64,000 nt of DNA, taken from CALLPQ01 sp964392325 (lineage in GTDB: Bacteria; Pseudomonadota; Alphaproteobacteria; Caulobacterales; Parvularculaceae). Location: NCBI GenBank assembly GCA_964392325.1, contig CAYMPJ010000005.1, forward strand, positions 62,001 through 126,000, written 5' to 3'. The notes under the pieces were generated by a model, which had not been told where the DNA came from, did not search any database, and saw nothing but the letters and a program-made list of their open reading frames with translations. This document shows, piece after piece, positions 45,409 to 54,161 of this stretch (position 1 is its first letter; each line of letters opens with the position of its first letter). The translations under genes and the position numbers were made by a program.

Positions 45409-46371
45409 TTAAATCAAGGTTTGAGTTGCGATATAATAGATAAAACCAATATAAGCTGCTGCCATCAGCACACCGGGAAAACGTCCAATATTTATTCTCG
45501 GGAAGATAAAGATGCAAAGAATTATCGTTGCAAATATCATAACCGGCAGATCGATATGCAGTGAGGCAGGATCAAAACTTGCACCCCCAACAAGCCCTGT
45601 AACACCGCCCACGGCGAGTAGGTTAAATATATTGGACCCGACAATTGATCCTATTGCAACATCTGCTTTTTTCTTAACTGCAGCAGAAAGTACCGTTGCA
45701 AGCTCAGGCAGAGACGTGCCAAATGCGATGACTGTTAATCCGATGACCGCGTCGCGTACCCCTAAAGAACTAGCCAGTATTGAGCCGTGAGTGACAAGCA
45801 AGTTAGCGCCAAGGGGCAGGCCAATTAATCCAACAATGATGAAAACAAATGTCGACAAACGTAGCCCATCACCATCACTAAATTCTTCAATCTCATCAAG
45901 TACCGGATTATTACCTCGACCTCTCATGGCATCGATCAGCATGTAGGAAATATAGAGAATTAATGCGGTAAATAACGCCGCACCGGTCATAAATGTGATC
46001 TTGCCAGTCAGATAAGCGGTCATTGCAAATGCAATCGTCGCAAGTCCCATTACAATAGCGTGTTTTTTAAGGCCTTCTACATTGGTTGAGATCGGGTAAA
46101 TGATGGCGGGTATGCCTAGAACCATCAAAATATTTGCGATGTTTGACCCCACAATATTCCCAAGGGCAATGCCGGCACTTCCGTTCAAAACCGCTTGAAT
46201 GGAGACGACAATTTCAGGGGCTGACGTACCAAAAGCGACAATTGTCAGGGACACGATAAGGGCCGGAATATGCAAGGCTCTGGCTAGATCAACCGCGCCG
46301 CGAACAAGAAGCTCGCCTGCAACGAGGAGAGCGAGTAACCCTGTAAGGACAAGCAATAAATCTGTTAGCAT
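45409..46371 (-). CDS. Calcium/sodium antiporter (YrbG-like)
   Basis: 320 aa Ca2+:cation antiporter with two inverted alpha repeats of about five transmembrane helices each. The ion-binding signatures are AFGTSAPEIVVS near residues 47-58 and AFGTSLPELATV near 216-227, each followed by a GNIVGSNIANIL / GSIVGSNIFNLL segment. Inner membrane; likely exports Ca2+ in exchange for Na+ or H+. The SDR/folB pair begins 25 bases downstream on the same strand and may be cotranscribed. Confidence 0.92.
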   Translation of the reverse strand: MLTDLLLVLTGLLALLVAGELLVRGAVDLARALHIPALIVSLTIVAFGTSAPEIVVSIQAVLNGSAGIALGNIVGSNIANILMVLGIPAIIYPISTNVEGLKKHAIVMGLATIAFAMTAYLTGKITFMTGAALFTALILYISYMLIDAMRGRGNNPVLDEIEEFSDGDGLRLSTFVFIIVGLIGLPLGANLLVTHGSILASSLGVRDAVIGLTVIAFGTSLPELATVLSAAVKKKADVAIGSIVGSNIFNLLAVGGVTGLVGGASFDPASLHIDLPVMIFATIILCIFIFPRINIGRFPGVLMAAAYIGFIYYIATQTLI

Positions 46372-46471
46372 GTGTCACTCATGGATGGGCCCTAAAAACG
46401 CGAGACCTGTAAAAACTAGGGGAGGGTGTCAAATTACACGGGGTGATAATAGTGATTAAGGCGTATTAAAA

Positions 46472-46552
46472 TTAATCAATGCGCCCTTTTTCAAGGAGGT
46501 TGAGAACGCAGAAAATACCTATAAATCCTAAAATGACATAGAGGGCGGTCAT
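46472..46552 (-). CDS. 26-residue single-span membrane peptide
   Basis: Read directly from the reverse strand. The peptide opens MTALYVILGF, is hydrophobic to about residue 20, and ends in the charged tail LLEKGRID. A good AGGAG (complement of 46561-46565) lies 8 bases before the ATG. The layout, one transmembrane helix plus a short charged end, is typical of small membrane proteins that bind larger complexes. I do not recognise the family with certainty. It lies 100 bases upstream of the antiporter gene and on its strand, so could be its operon leader. Confidence 0.6.
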   Translation of the reverse strand: MTALYVILGFIGIFCVLNLLEKGRID

Positions 46553-46904
46553 GACTATAACTCCTGATGGTCAGCTAATAAAAGAAGCTGGTACTCTATA
46601 TCGTTGGTGAATGATAGTGAAAAGCCAAAAACGAGATTTCGGCATAATTTATGGGCTATATCCTTGTAAACAAGGGACGAGCAAGGCCTTAAAGTGTCGA
46701 AATAGAAGGGGAATTAGAGCTTAGAGTTGTTATGAAAAAATAGTGTGAAAAACAACCAGTTAGACTAGCTGGCCCGGTTTTTGCCATGAATGGGTGTTAG
46801 CTGGACCTGATAGGCCTGTTCTGGATAAATTTTAACCCTACTAAATGGGCATGCAAAACTACCGGCACAAAATTCGATAAACCGCTCTATAGGAGAAATT
46901 TTTG
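46553..46904. other. Intergenic region upstream of the ELM1-type gene
   Basis: 352 bp with no frame I can support. A weak hairpin CCAGTTAG / CTAGCTGG near 46760-46776 is followed by CCCGGTTTTT, which could end a short transcript, but no RNA gene is recognisable. Confidence 0.35.
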
Positions 46905-48029
46905 GTGAGCGACCCGTCAGATACCATAATCACGACTGAGGATGACGTTGCATCTAATGATGACGTTGCATCTAATGATGACGCATATGACAATGTAATC
47001 CTTCATCCCAATGCCATCGAGGCGGTGGAATCTGGCGAACAGGTGAAGGTGTGTTGGGTCGTGTCAAATGGCCTCAAGGGTACACAGAATCAGGCGCTAG
47101 GGCTTGCTGAAGCATTGGCAGAGCTGATGCCTTTGGAGATTTCGGTAAAAAAAATTGCGATCAAAGCTCCTTGGGGATTTATCCCCGGCGCATTGTGGCC
47201 TAATCCATTTAAGCTGCTCTCAACCAAAGGGCATTTATTACGTGCACCGTTTCCCGATATTTGCATATCTGTTGGTCGTGAAACAGTTCCGATCAGTATC
47301 GCGATAAAAAAACACTCGCCCCAAACCTATACAATTCAAACACAAAATCCCCATGCTCCGTCCCATTTGTTTGATATGGTCATTCCGCCGGTTCACGATG
47401 GTGTCCAAGGAGATAATGTTTTTTCTATTCTCGGGGCGCCCTCACGAATTAGCGTTGAACATGTGGAGCGATTATCAAAAGAGATTGCTCCGCGATTTGA
47501 CCAATTACCCGAACCGCGTGTTGTTGTTTTGATTGGTGGGTCAAATAAACATTTAAAAATGTCTACAGCTGTTTGTGATGCGATTATCGGGTGCCTGATA
47601 GACTTGCGTGAACAGGGATATGGTTTAATTATATCTAATTCGCGGCGCACAGATGATCGGCACTGGGCTTATATCAGAAAAAAAACGGGAACCCATAATA
47701 CGCGGTATATTGATGTTAGTGAGACGGCGATTCATCACGGGGCTTATCCGGGAATTTTGGGTCTTGCAAAATTTATTCTGGTTACGGAAGACAGTGTCAA
47801 TATGATTGGTGAAGCCGCAACTACAGGCAAGCCAGTATATACAATCTCTCTTGAAGGGGAGGGGGGTAAATTTGCTCACTTTGTTGATAGTATGATTGAA
47901 GCAAAAGCTGTGCGCCGACTTCCTGTGTCTGCTTGTCCACTTCAATTAGAAGATTGGACTTATGAGCCTCTAGCCGAAACGCGGCGAGCAGCAAAAGAAA
48001 TTGCCCGGCGTCATAAAGAATCCTCATAG
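46905..48029 (+). CDS. Mitochondrial fission ELM1-like protein (DUF1022)
   Basis: 374 aa. DUF1022 proteins resemble GT-B glycosyltransferases and are named for the plant fission factor ELM1; their bacterial function is unknown. Family features are CWVVSNGLKGTQNQALGLAEAL near residue 50, ISVGRETVP, TIQTQNPHAPSHLFDMVIPPVHDG, LIGGSNKHLKM and the closing VTEDSVNMIGEAATTGKPVY. The acidic N-terminus carries an 18-bp tandem duplication (46941-46976). AGGAGA lies 8 bases before GTG 46905; TTG 46902 is alternative. Confidence 0.87.
   Translation: MSDPSDTIITTEDDVASNDDVASNDDAYDNVILHPNAIEAVESGEQVKVCWVVSNGLKGTQNQALGLAEALAELMPLEISVKKIAIKAPWGFIPGALWPNPFKLLSTKGHLLRAPFPDICISVGRETVPISIAIKKHSPQTYTIQTQNPHAPSHLFDMVIPPVHDGVQGDNVFSILGAPSRISVEHVERLSKEIAPRFDQLPEPRVVVLIGGSNKHLKMSTAVCDAIIGCLIDLREQGYGLIISNSRRTDDRHWAYIRKKTGTHNTRYIDVSETAIHHGAYPGILGLAKFILVTEDSVNMIGEAATTGKPVYTISLEGEGGKFAHFVDSMIEAKAVRRLPVSACPLQLEDWTYEPLAETRRAAKEIARRHKESS
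46941..46976 (+). repeat. 18-bp direct repeat, two copies
   Basis: Two perfect copies of GATGACGTTGCATCTAAT, encoding DDVASN twice in the N-terminal tail of the ELM1-type protein, followed by a partial third GATGACG. A multiple of three, so the frame is kept; a recent slippage duplication. Confidence 0.95.
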
Positions 48030-48314
48030 GGTTATTGATAGTTCTTTTCTATTTTATCACGGTATATTTTGGGTTCGACACGTGAGTGTCGGTTATGTTT
48101 TTGCAGCATATTTCCTATAAAAAATATAGGGTTGGTGGTGTGGCTAACATATTTTAGCCCCACTTTAACCTTATTTTTAATGCTTAATAGGTCAGCATAC
48201 AGCAGGTTTTCTTCATAGATGTTTGGGTGTTTACTAATTCAATTTTAGTTAATGCGCTTGCTATTGCATTTAATATTCGGGGTCTGGGTTAAAGAAGTGA
48301 GAAGGGATAGCGTG

Positions 48315-48662
48315 ATGGAAAACTGGACGCTTGTCGAAAAACTTCAGGGCTTTTTTGGTGCCAGCGCGCCAATCATTGGGGGCATGTTTGGGATTCAACT
48401 ATATGAATATCTAACCGTGATGTTTTATGGAACGCATGATTTTGTTACGGGTTGGCCTCTTATATCAGCATGTATACTCTACGCTGTCGTAATGGCTTTT
48501 GCAGGATTTTACTTGCTTTTGGATCTAGAAAGAAAAGCCGTACATAATGACCCGGGTAATGACGATGTGCGTATAGTGCCTGTGATGATCCTCTTGGTGG
48601 GGACGAGCATTGGGCTGATTACATTGTTGCATCGCGCTATTTTTGTGATGATTCCTGCCTGA
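48315..48662 (+). CDS. Membrane protein of unknown function
   Basis: 115 aa with three predicted transmembrane segments (about 15-37, 43-66 and 84-108) and a charged cytoplasmic-type loop DLERKAVHNDPGNDD between the last two. I do not recognise a family. ATG 48315 has GAAGGG 8 bases upstream; the frame is open back to ATG 48252 without a ribosome-binding site. It lies between the ELM1-type gene and the thioredoxin-fold gene with over 100 bases on each side, so operon membership is not evident. Confidence 0.65.
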   Translation: MENWTLVEKLQGFFGASAPIIGGMFGIQLYEYLTVMFYGTHDFVTGWPLISACILYAVVMAFAGFYLLLDLERKAVHNDPGNDDVRIVPVMILLVGTSIGLITLLHRAIFVMIPA

Positions 48663-48774
48663 TTTTAAATTTAATCGATTATAGTTCTTGCTGCTCATCA
48701 CATAATTATTATTTGCGAGCACATGTTTTTTGACATAAATTCATAGACATAGAACATGAATGTATGAGGACTGT

Positions 48775-49362
48775 ATGATGAAGAATTTCTTTTTACGAAA
48801 TATGCAAATAACAAAAGCTGCTATGTTGTTTGCTATTGGGTTGAGCTATTTCTCAAGCAGTTATTATGTGACGAGTGCTCAAACGTCGGTGACTTCGACC
48901 GATTTTGATAATGTCCAGCGTTCCAAAAAATTGCTGATTGAGGAAAAGGGCGTTACGAAGCAACCTGAACTCTATGTGGTGAACTTCACTGCCGATTGGT
49001 GTCCTAACTGTAAAGTTCTTGATCCGGCCTTATATAAAGCATTGGAGAATGTGGATAAAAGCCGTGTTAAACATATTGCGTTTGATATGACGACACCGGC
49101 CAAGACCAACCAGACATTTGACCTTGTAAATGGGACAGTACTCGCTGGTGTTTATGGCGACTATCTCGGTATTACTGGTGTCGTTGTAATGATTGCCGGG
49201 GATAGTGGTGAGAAAATTGACTGCGCCACACGCCTTGTCTCATCAGAGGTGATTGAAGCATCTATTGAAAATTCGCTAGATATTGTTCGTAACCGTCCCG
49301 CAGGAACGCGCACGACTGATAGTTATTTTTGCCCGCCATCTAATCGAAAAATTCCCGCTTAA
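48775..49362 (+). CDS. Exported thioredoxin-fold protein
   Basis: 195 aa. A signal peptide or anchor (about 12-36, ending SAQ) precedes a thioredoxin domain with the redox motif NFTADWCPNCK, cysteines 76 and 79. The usual cis-proline ahead of the TlvF-like strand is not apparent (GITGVVVMIAG), and extra cysteines occur at IDCATR and in the C-terminal YFCPPS. Probably a periplasmic thiol-disulfide protein; partner unknown. GAGGA lies just upstream of the paired ATGs at 48775/48778. Confidence 0.75.
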   Translation: MMKNFFLRNMQITKAAMLFAIGLSYFSSSYYVTSAQTSVTSTDFDNVQRSKKLLIEEKGVTKQPELYVVNFTADWCPNCKVLDPALYKALENVDKSRVKHIAFDMTTPAKTNQTFDLVNGTVLAGVYGDYLGITGVVVMIAGDSGEKIDCATRLVSSEVIEASIENSLDIVRNRPAGTRTTDSYFCPPSNRKIPA

Positions 49363-49555
49363 GCGCAATAACCGAAATCAGTAGTATCAGAAATTTCTGA
49401 TCTTGAAGAGTGTGCACGGTTTTTAGTGAGTGCGCGCTGATTGCAAAACTGTATTATTTTATTTTTATAACGTGTGCTGAAAGTTAATCAGAATTGTTCG
49501 TGCACTTTCATAATTTTCGTTAATGGAAATAGTTCGAGATTGCTTTTCTGAAAAG

Positions 49556-50431
49556 CTAAAATTGAGTTGCTATTTCCTTGGCAGTTCCAAAAGAGGGTTG
49601 TGCACCGGGTTTGGTGGTTGCAAAAGCCCCTGCTGCACAAGCAAATTTCAATGCTTCATCGGGATTGCGTTTTTGTACTAATGCAAGTGTTAGAGCAGCA
49701 GTAAAGGCATCGCCGGCACCTGTTGTGTCAATTGCTGAAACTTTTGGCGGGCTTGCATTCGCAATTTCGTTCTTGCCTTTAAATAGAGCGGCGCCCCTAG
49801 CACCATAGGTAATGGCAATTAGGCCTTTGCATTTTGATAGATGGTCGCCATAAAATGCGGCCTCATTTTCATTTACGACAAGTAAATCAATATTTTCAAA
49901 AATAGAGTTCGGTAATGATTTGGCGGGCGCCGCATTGAGTGCGAAAAACTGCTTATTTGCTTTAGCGTACTCTGCGAGGGCAACCACTGTTTCCACCGGA
50001 ATTTCAAGTTGACATAATATGCCATCATGCGGGCTTGATTGGTCGAGGCCGGATAATGCTTGTTGCGGGGTAAGCTGATCATTGGCGCCGGGGGCAACGA
50101 TAATCTGGTTTTCACCTTCATGATTGACTGCAATCAGAGCGACGCCGGTTTTGGCATTTGCGTCTTTAAAAACACCCGTTAAATCGACGCCGTTTTCTTT
50201 TAATAAATACAAGGCCTGATTTGCTGTATCATCGCTTCCAACCCGGGCAAATAAAGAAATTTCGCCCCCTAATCTGTTCGCGGCCAATGCTTGGTTTGCC
50301 CCCTTTCCGCCAGGGTGAAAGGCGAGGACTGCATCCGTGACTGTCTCTCCGGGCGCGGGGAGAGCAGGGCCGGTCGCGACAATATCCAGATTTACAGATC
50401 CAAAGACAGCAAGTTTCGCTGAAGTTTCCAT
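49556..50431 (-). CDS. rbsK: Ribokinase
   Basis: 291 aa PfkB-family sugar kinase phosphorylating D-ribose at O5. The N-terminal FGSVNLDIVATGPALPAPGETV and GGKGANQALAANRLGG are ribokinase-specific, and the anion hole/catalytic-base motif DTTGAGDAF is near residue 233. GGAG precedes the ATG. It follows the nucleoside hydrolase gene by 12 bases on the same strand, so ribose released from nucleosides is channelled to ribose 5-phosphate. Confidence 0.92.
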   Translation of the reverse strand: METSAKLAVFGSVNLDIVATGPALPAPGETVTDAVLAFHPGGKGANQALAANRLGGEISLFARVGSDDTANQALYLLKENGVDLTGVFKDANAKTGVALIAVNHEGENQIIVAPGANDQLTPQQALSGLDQSSPHDGILCQLEIPVETVVALAEYAKANKQFFALNAAPAKSLPNSIFENIDLLVVNENEAAFYGDHLSKCKGLIAITYGARGAALFKGKNEIANASPPKVSAIDTTGAGDAFTAALTLALVQKRNPDEALKFACAAGAFATTKPGAQPSFGTAKEIATQF

Positions 50432-50443
50432 GAAACGCTCCGC

Positions 50444-51385
50444 TTAATAGAGTGCGAGTTTTTTTGTAAGCAAATCGAAAAATCCATCAGCATCCACATC
50501 ATAAACCCATTCGACATTTCTGGGACGGTCCGTAACATGCCAGAAATCCACTGCGGTGTGGCCGCGCGTAAGTTCCGAATTGACTTCAACTTCCACATTG
50601 CAATATTTGACCGAGAAAAGTTCGGGCGCGAGTAGATAGGCAATTGTGCACGGGTCATGTAAAGGCGCGCCGGGGGAGCCATACTTTTCAGAATCGAAAC
50701 GATTAAAATATGTCAGCATGCCATAGACATCAGCTGCGACCTTGGAACCAAGCGCATTGATTGGTTCTAATCTTTCCTTTGTGCACAAGACTTTATGGGT
50801 GACATCCAAGCCATGCATAATTACGGGGACGCCGCAGGCTAAAATAATGGCTGCGGCTTCTGGATCAACATAGATATTGAATTCAGCTGAAGGGGTGATA
50901 TTTCCCCCTTCAAAACTTGCACCGCCCATCAAAACAATCTGGTCAATTTTTTCAGCTATTTCCGGTGCGCGGGTAAGGGCAGCACCTATATTGGTCAGGG
51001 GGCCGGTTGGGACCAATGTAACAGATTTGTTCTTTGCAGCTTTTAGAGTCTGAACAATGAAATCGACGCCATGCTGATCATAAGTTTTTTGCTTGGGTGT
51101 GGATATCTCCATACCCTCAATGCCGGTTTTCCCATGGACATGTTCGGCAGTAATCAGGGATTGGCGGATCGGTTTATCGCAACCGGCGAGAATCGGCACA
51201 TCGTTGATGTTAGCCAGATCAGCGATGATCTGAGCGTTTCTATAGGTCATATCGAGAGGGACATTCCCCGCCACGGTCGTTACGCCCAGAATCTCAAATA
51301 CATCTCTAGAGGCAAATGCCAAAAGGAGCGCAACAGCATCGTCCTGACCGGGGTCGCAATCGATAATGATAGATCTCTTCGTCAT
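50444..51385 (-). CDS. Inosine-uridine type nucleoside hydrolase
   Basis: 313 aa Ca2+-dependent N-ribohydrolase splitting nucleosides into base and ribose. The metal-binding motif DCDPGQDDAVALLLA is at residues 9-23, VTTVAGNVPL follows, and VTLVPTGPLTNIGAAL and AEFNIYVDPEAA are family-typical; a late His in VTHKVL/HDPCTIAYLL suits the active site. The gene leads an operon with rbsK and is divergent from cytidine deaminase. Confidence 0.92.
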   Translation of the reverse strand: MTKRSIIIDCDPGQDDAVALLLAFASRDVFEILGVTTVAGNVPLDMTYRNAQIIADLANINDVPILAGCDKPIRQSLITAEHVHGKTGIEGMEISTPKQKTYDQHGVDFIVQTLKAAKNKSVTLVPTGPLTNIGAALTRAPEIAEKIDQIVLMGGASFEGGNITPSAEFNIYVDPEAAAIILACGVPVIMHGLDVTHKVLCTKERLEPINALGSKVAADVYGMLTYFNRFDSEKYGSPGAPLHDPCTIAYLLAPELFSVKYCNVEVEVNSELTRGHTAVDFWHVTDRPRNVEWVYDVDADGFFDLLTKKLALY

Positions 51386-51564
51386 GATATTTCTATTATT
51401 TTCATGGCCTGTAAAAAAGGCGCTTTGGGAGTCGGGAATTACTTCTACTCTATGTCAATTTCATCATAAAGGTAAAAATTTTATCGTTTGCTCAAATAAA
51501 TTTGACGTTTAAGGTTATAGTTTCCAAAGCTAAGACCTGCCAAACCACGGGAGGAAAGGCACGC

Positions 51565-51987
51565 ATGGCAATAACGGACCAACAATTAATTGATCAGGCT
51601 TTTGACATTCGCAAAAAGGCCTATGCCCGCTATTCCGGCTTTCATGTAGGGGCGGCTATCGAGGCCGATAATGGGAAAATTTATGCAGGGTGTAATGTAG
51701 AAAATGCAGCTTATCCGCTGGGGGCTTGCGCAGAAGTTGGGGCTATAAGCGCTATGATCGCGGATGGCGCAACGAAAATTATCCGCATTGCAATCGTAGG
51801 CGGGCCGAAGGATGCCGACGACTTTGGTATATGCAGCCCATGCGGCGGATGTCGTCAGCGTATTACCGAGTTCGCTGATAAAAACACAACCATTCTTCTT
51901 TGTGGAAGCGCAGGAACATTCACCCATTACACGATCAATGATTTATTACCCGGATCTTTTGCTTTGCCTTCGCGAGAAGATAGATAA
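51565..51987 (+). CDS. cdd: Cytidine deaminase
   Basis: 140 aa, the small homotetrameric type. It converts cytidine to uridine. Zinc ligands are Cys55, Cys93 and Cys96 in GACAE and PCGGCRQ, and the catalytic Glu is Glu57; YSGFHVGAA and GCNVENAAYP are also conserved. ATG 51565 is chosen for GGAGG plus AAAGG immediately upstream; the frame is open back to 51502. Divergent from the nucleoside hydrolase/ribokinase pair, giving a compact pyrimidine nucleoside salvage locus: the uridine made is a substrate for the hydrolase. Confidence 0.93.
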   Translation: MAITDQQLIDQAFDIRKKAYARYSGFHVGAAIEADNGKIYAGCNVENAAYPLGACAEVGAISAMIADGATKIIRIAIVGGPKDADDFGICSPCGGCRQRITEFADKNTTILLCGSAGTFTHYTINDLLPGSFALPSREDR

Positions 51988-52039
51988 TCAATAACGGAAA
52001 ACAAGCAATTTCAGCTCAAATGGAGTTTCCGACAATGGC

Positions 52040-52816
52040 CTAGCGCGGTGCCATGCGGATCGCGCCATCCAGGCGGACATCTTCTCCGTTGAAATAAGCG
52101 TTTCGACACATTTCTGCGGCGAGGGCGGCATATTCCTCCGGATTTCCAAGGCGCGATGGATTAGGTACTTGCGCGCCTAATGCCGCTTGTACATGTTCGG
52201 GCATAGACTCCATCATTGGGGTTTTGAAGATGCCCGGTAAAATGGTGTTCACGCGTATAAACTCGCGAGATAAATCTCTTGCAATGGGTAATGTCATGCC
52301 AACAACGCCGCTTTTGGAAGCGGAATAAGCAGCTTGCCCGATCTGGCCATCTTCGGCGGCTACCGATGCGGTATTTACAATCGCACCGCGCTCACCATCA
52401 ATCGGGTCAAGGGTCATCATTCCAGCGGCAGATTTAGCGATACAGCGAAAAGTGCCGATCAGATTTATCTGTATGACTTTTTCAAAGCTGGCGAGGGGAA
52501 AATGCCTGATTTCGCCGGTTTCCTTGTCGCGACTTGCTGTCTTTACCGCATTGGCAATTCCCGCGCAGTTGACCAAAACGCGCTCTTGTCCGATTTTTGC
52601 GCGCGCAGTCTTGAAACCGGCATCAACTTGCTCATCGGACGTAACATCGACCTTGGCGAATACCCCGCCCAGTTCTTTTGCAAGGGCCTCACCAGCGTCC
52701 ACATTGAGATCCAAAAGGGCAACTTTCGCACCAAGACTAGCAAATTTTCTTGCTGTCGCTGCGCCAAGGCCTGATGCGCCGCCAGTGATAACAGCGCTAA
52801 TTCCGTCGAGGTTCAT
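52040..52816 (-). CDS. 3-hydroxyacyl-CoA dehydrogenase, HSD17B10-like SDR
   Basis: 258 aa classical SDR with TGGASGLGAATARKFASLG near residue 11, LLDLNV, DVT, NCAGIANA, the catalytic Ser in NTASVAAEDGQIGQ and YSASK near 163, and the C-terminal NAYFNGEDVRLDGAIRMAPR. The long insert after NCAGIANAVKT and the LPGIFKTPMM segment mark the type II 3-hydroxyacyl-CoA / 3-hydroxy-2-methylbutyryl-CoA dehydrogenase group, so isoleucine or fatty-acid degradation is likely. Stands alone between cdd and nuoH. Confidence 0.87.
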   Translation of the reverse strand: MNLDGISAVITGGASGLGAATARKFASLGAKVALLDLNVDAGEALAKELGGVFAKVDVTSDEQVDAGFKTARAKIGQERVLVNCAGIANAVKTASRDKETGEIRHFPLASFEKVIQINLIGTFRCIAKSAAGMMTLDPIDGERGAIVNTASVAAEDGQIGQAAYSASKSGVVGMTLPIARDLSREFIRVNTILPGIFKTPMMESMPEHVQAALGAQVPNPSRLGNPEEYAALAAEMCRNAYFNGEDVRLDGAIRMAPR

Positions 52817-53087
52817 GATGTTCTCCGTTTAATTGAAACTCACACTTACAGTCTATTGGAGGAAAATAAAATTGTGAATTGTAGTTAAATGAGTGGTCTC
52901 AGGGCCGGCCTTCCCGGGAAATACGGCTTATATGCGGGGGTAGCTGAGGATATACCCCGATTTTGGTGTGTTAGACTTTGATGATTTTCAAAATTATGTT
53001 CGGATGCGACCAAATTGCTATGCATCAATGTCTTTTTTCTTTCAAAAACAGGTGACGTGGCAAGCATTCCGGATTAAGACCCACACT

Positions 53088-54158
53088 ATGGAAGAAATCT
53101 GGACCTTTTTATCGACTCGTCCCGTGGACACTGGCTGGCTAGGATGGCTTATTCCCACTGTGCTGCAAATTCTTGCGCTGGTGATAACCCTTCTTCTGGC
53201 GCAGGCCTTTTTGATGTATTTTGATCGCAAGGTCTGGGCTGCGGTGATGATGCGCAAAGGGCCTAATGTGGTTGGGCCATTCGGCTTGCTGCAATCATTT
53301 GCTGATCTGCTCAAAAATGTCTTCAAGGAAATTATAATCCCGGCGGGAGCTGATAAGATTGTCTTTATCCTTGCGCCATTGATAACCTTTGTACTGGCCT
53401 TGATTGGCTGGGCAGTGATTCCTGTTGCGCCCGGGATGGTGGTTTCCAACCTTAATGTTGGCATACTTTATCTATTTGCTGTGTCATCTCTTGGGGTTTA
53501 CGGGGTGATCATGGGGGGCTGGGCCTCAAATTCCAAATATCCGTTTCTAGGGTCGCTACGCTCTGCTGCGCAAATGGTTTCCTACGAAGTGTCCCTAGGC
53601 TTTGTCATTATTTGCGTACTCCTCTTGGTTGGTTCTGCCAATCTTTCCCACATCGTGGAAAGCCAATCACGCGGACTTGGCATATTGAACTGGCATTTTA
53701 TACCGCTCTTCCCGATGTTTGTGGTTTTTTTCGTCTCCGCTCTTGCCGAGACCAACCGCCCACCATTTGATTTACCCGAAGCAGAATCAGAATTGGTCGC
53801 AGGGTATCAGGTTGAATATTCTTCCACTCCGTTCTTACTGTTTATGATTGGCGAGCTGGCTAATATCGTTTTGATGTGCGCTATGCTCACAATTCTATTC
53901 TTTGGCGGATGGCATTCACCCATTGATGTGCCAATCCTGAATCAAATGCCAATTTTCTGGTTCTGCCTGAAGATCGTGTTCTTCTTTTTTATGTTTGCCA
54001 TGGTCAAAGCGATTACGCCCCGTTATCGCTATGATCAACTAATGCGTATTGGCTGGAAACTGTTTTTGCCGATGACAATGATTTACGTTGTCCTGGTTGC
54101 TGGTTCATTGATGTTATTTCCCGAAGCCGTAAATATGTTTCAAAGCTGGAGGTCGTAA
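53088..54158 (+). CDS. nuoH: NADH-quinone oxidoreductase subunit H
   Basis: 356 aa, eight to nine transmembrane helices; it links the peripheral arm to the membrane arm and forms part of the quinone pocket. Diagnostic segments are DRKVWAAVMMRKGPNVVGPFGLLQ, ETNRPPFDLPEAESELVAGY and ITPRYRYDQLMRIGWK. ATG 53088 matches family length; the frame is open 120 bases further upstream without homology. It is the first gene of the block here: the gene before it is an unrelated SDR on the other strand, so nuoA-G are not adjacent. Confidence 0.95.
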   Translation: MEEIWTFLSTRPVDTGWLGWLIPTVLQILALVITLLLAQAFLMYFDRKVWAAVMMRKGPNVVGPFGLLQSFADLLKNVFKEIIIPAGADKIVFILAPLITFVLALIGWAVIPVAPGMVVSNLNVGILYLFAVSSLGVYGVIMGGWASNSKYPFLGSLRSAAQMVSYEVSLGFVIICVLLLVGSANLSHIVESQSRGLGILNWHFIPLFPMFVVFFVSALAETNRPPFDLPEAESELVAGYQVEYSSTPFLLFMIGELANIVLMCAMLTILFFGGWHSPIDVPILNQMPIFWFCLKIVFFFFMFAMVKAITPRYRYDQLMRIGWKLFLPMTMIYVVLVAGSLMLFPEAVNMFQSWRS

Positions 54159-54161
54159 AAA

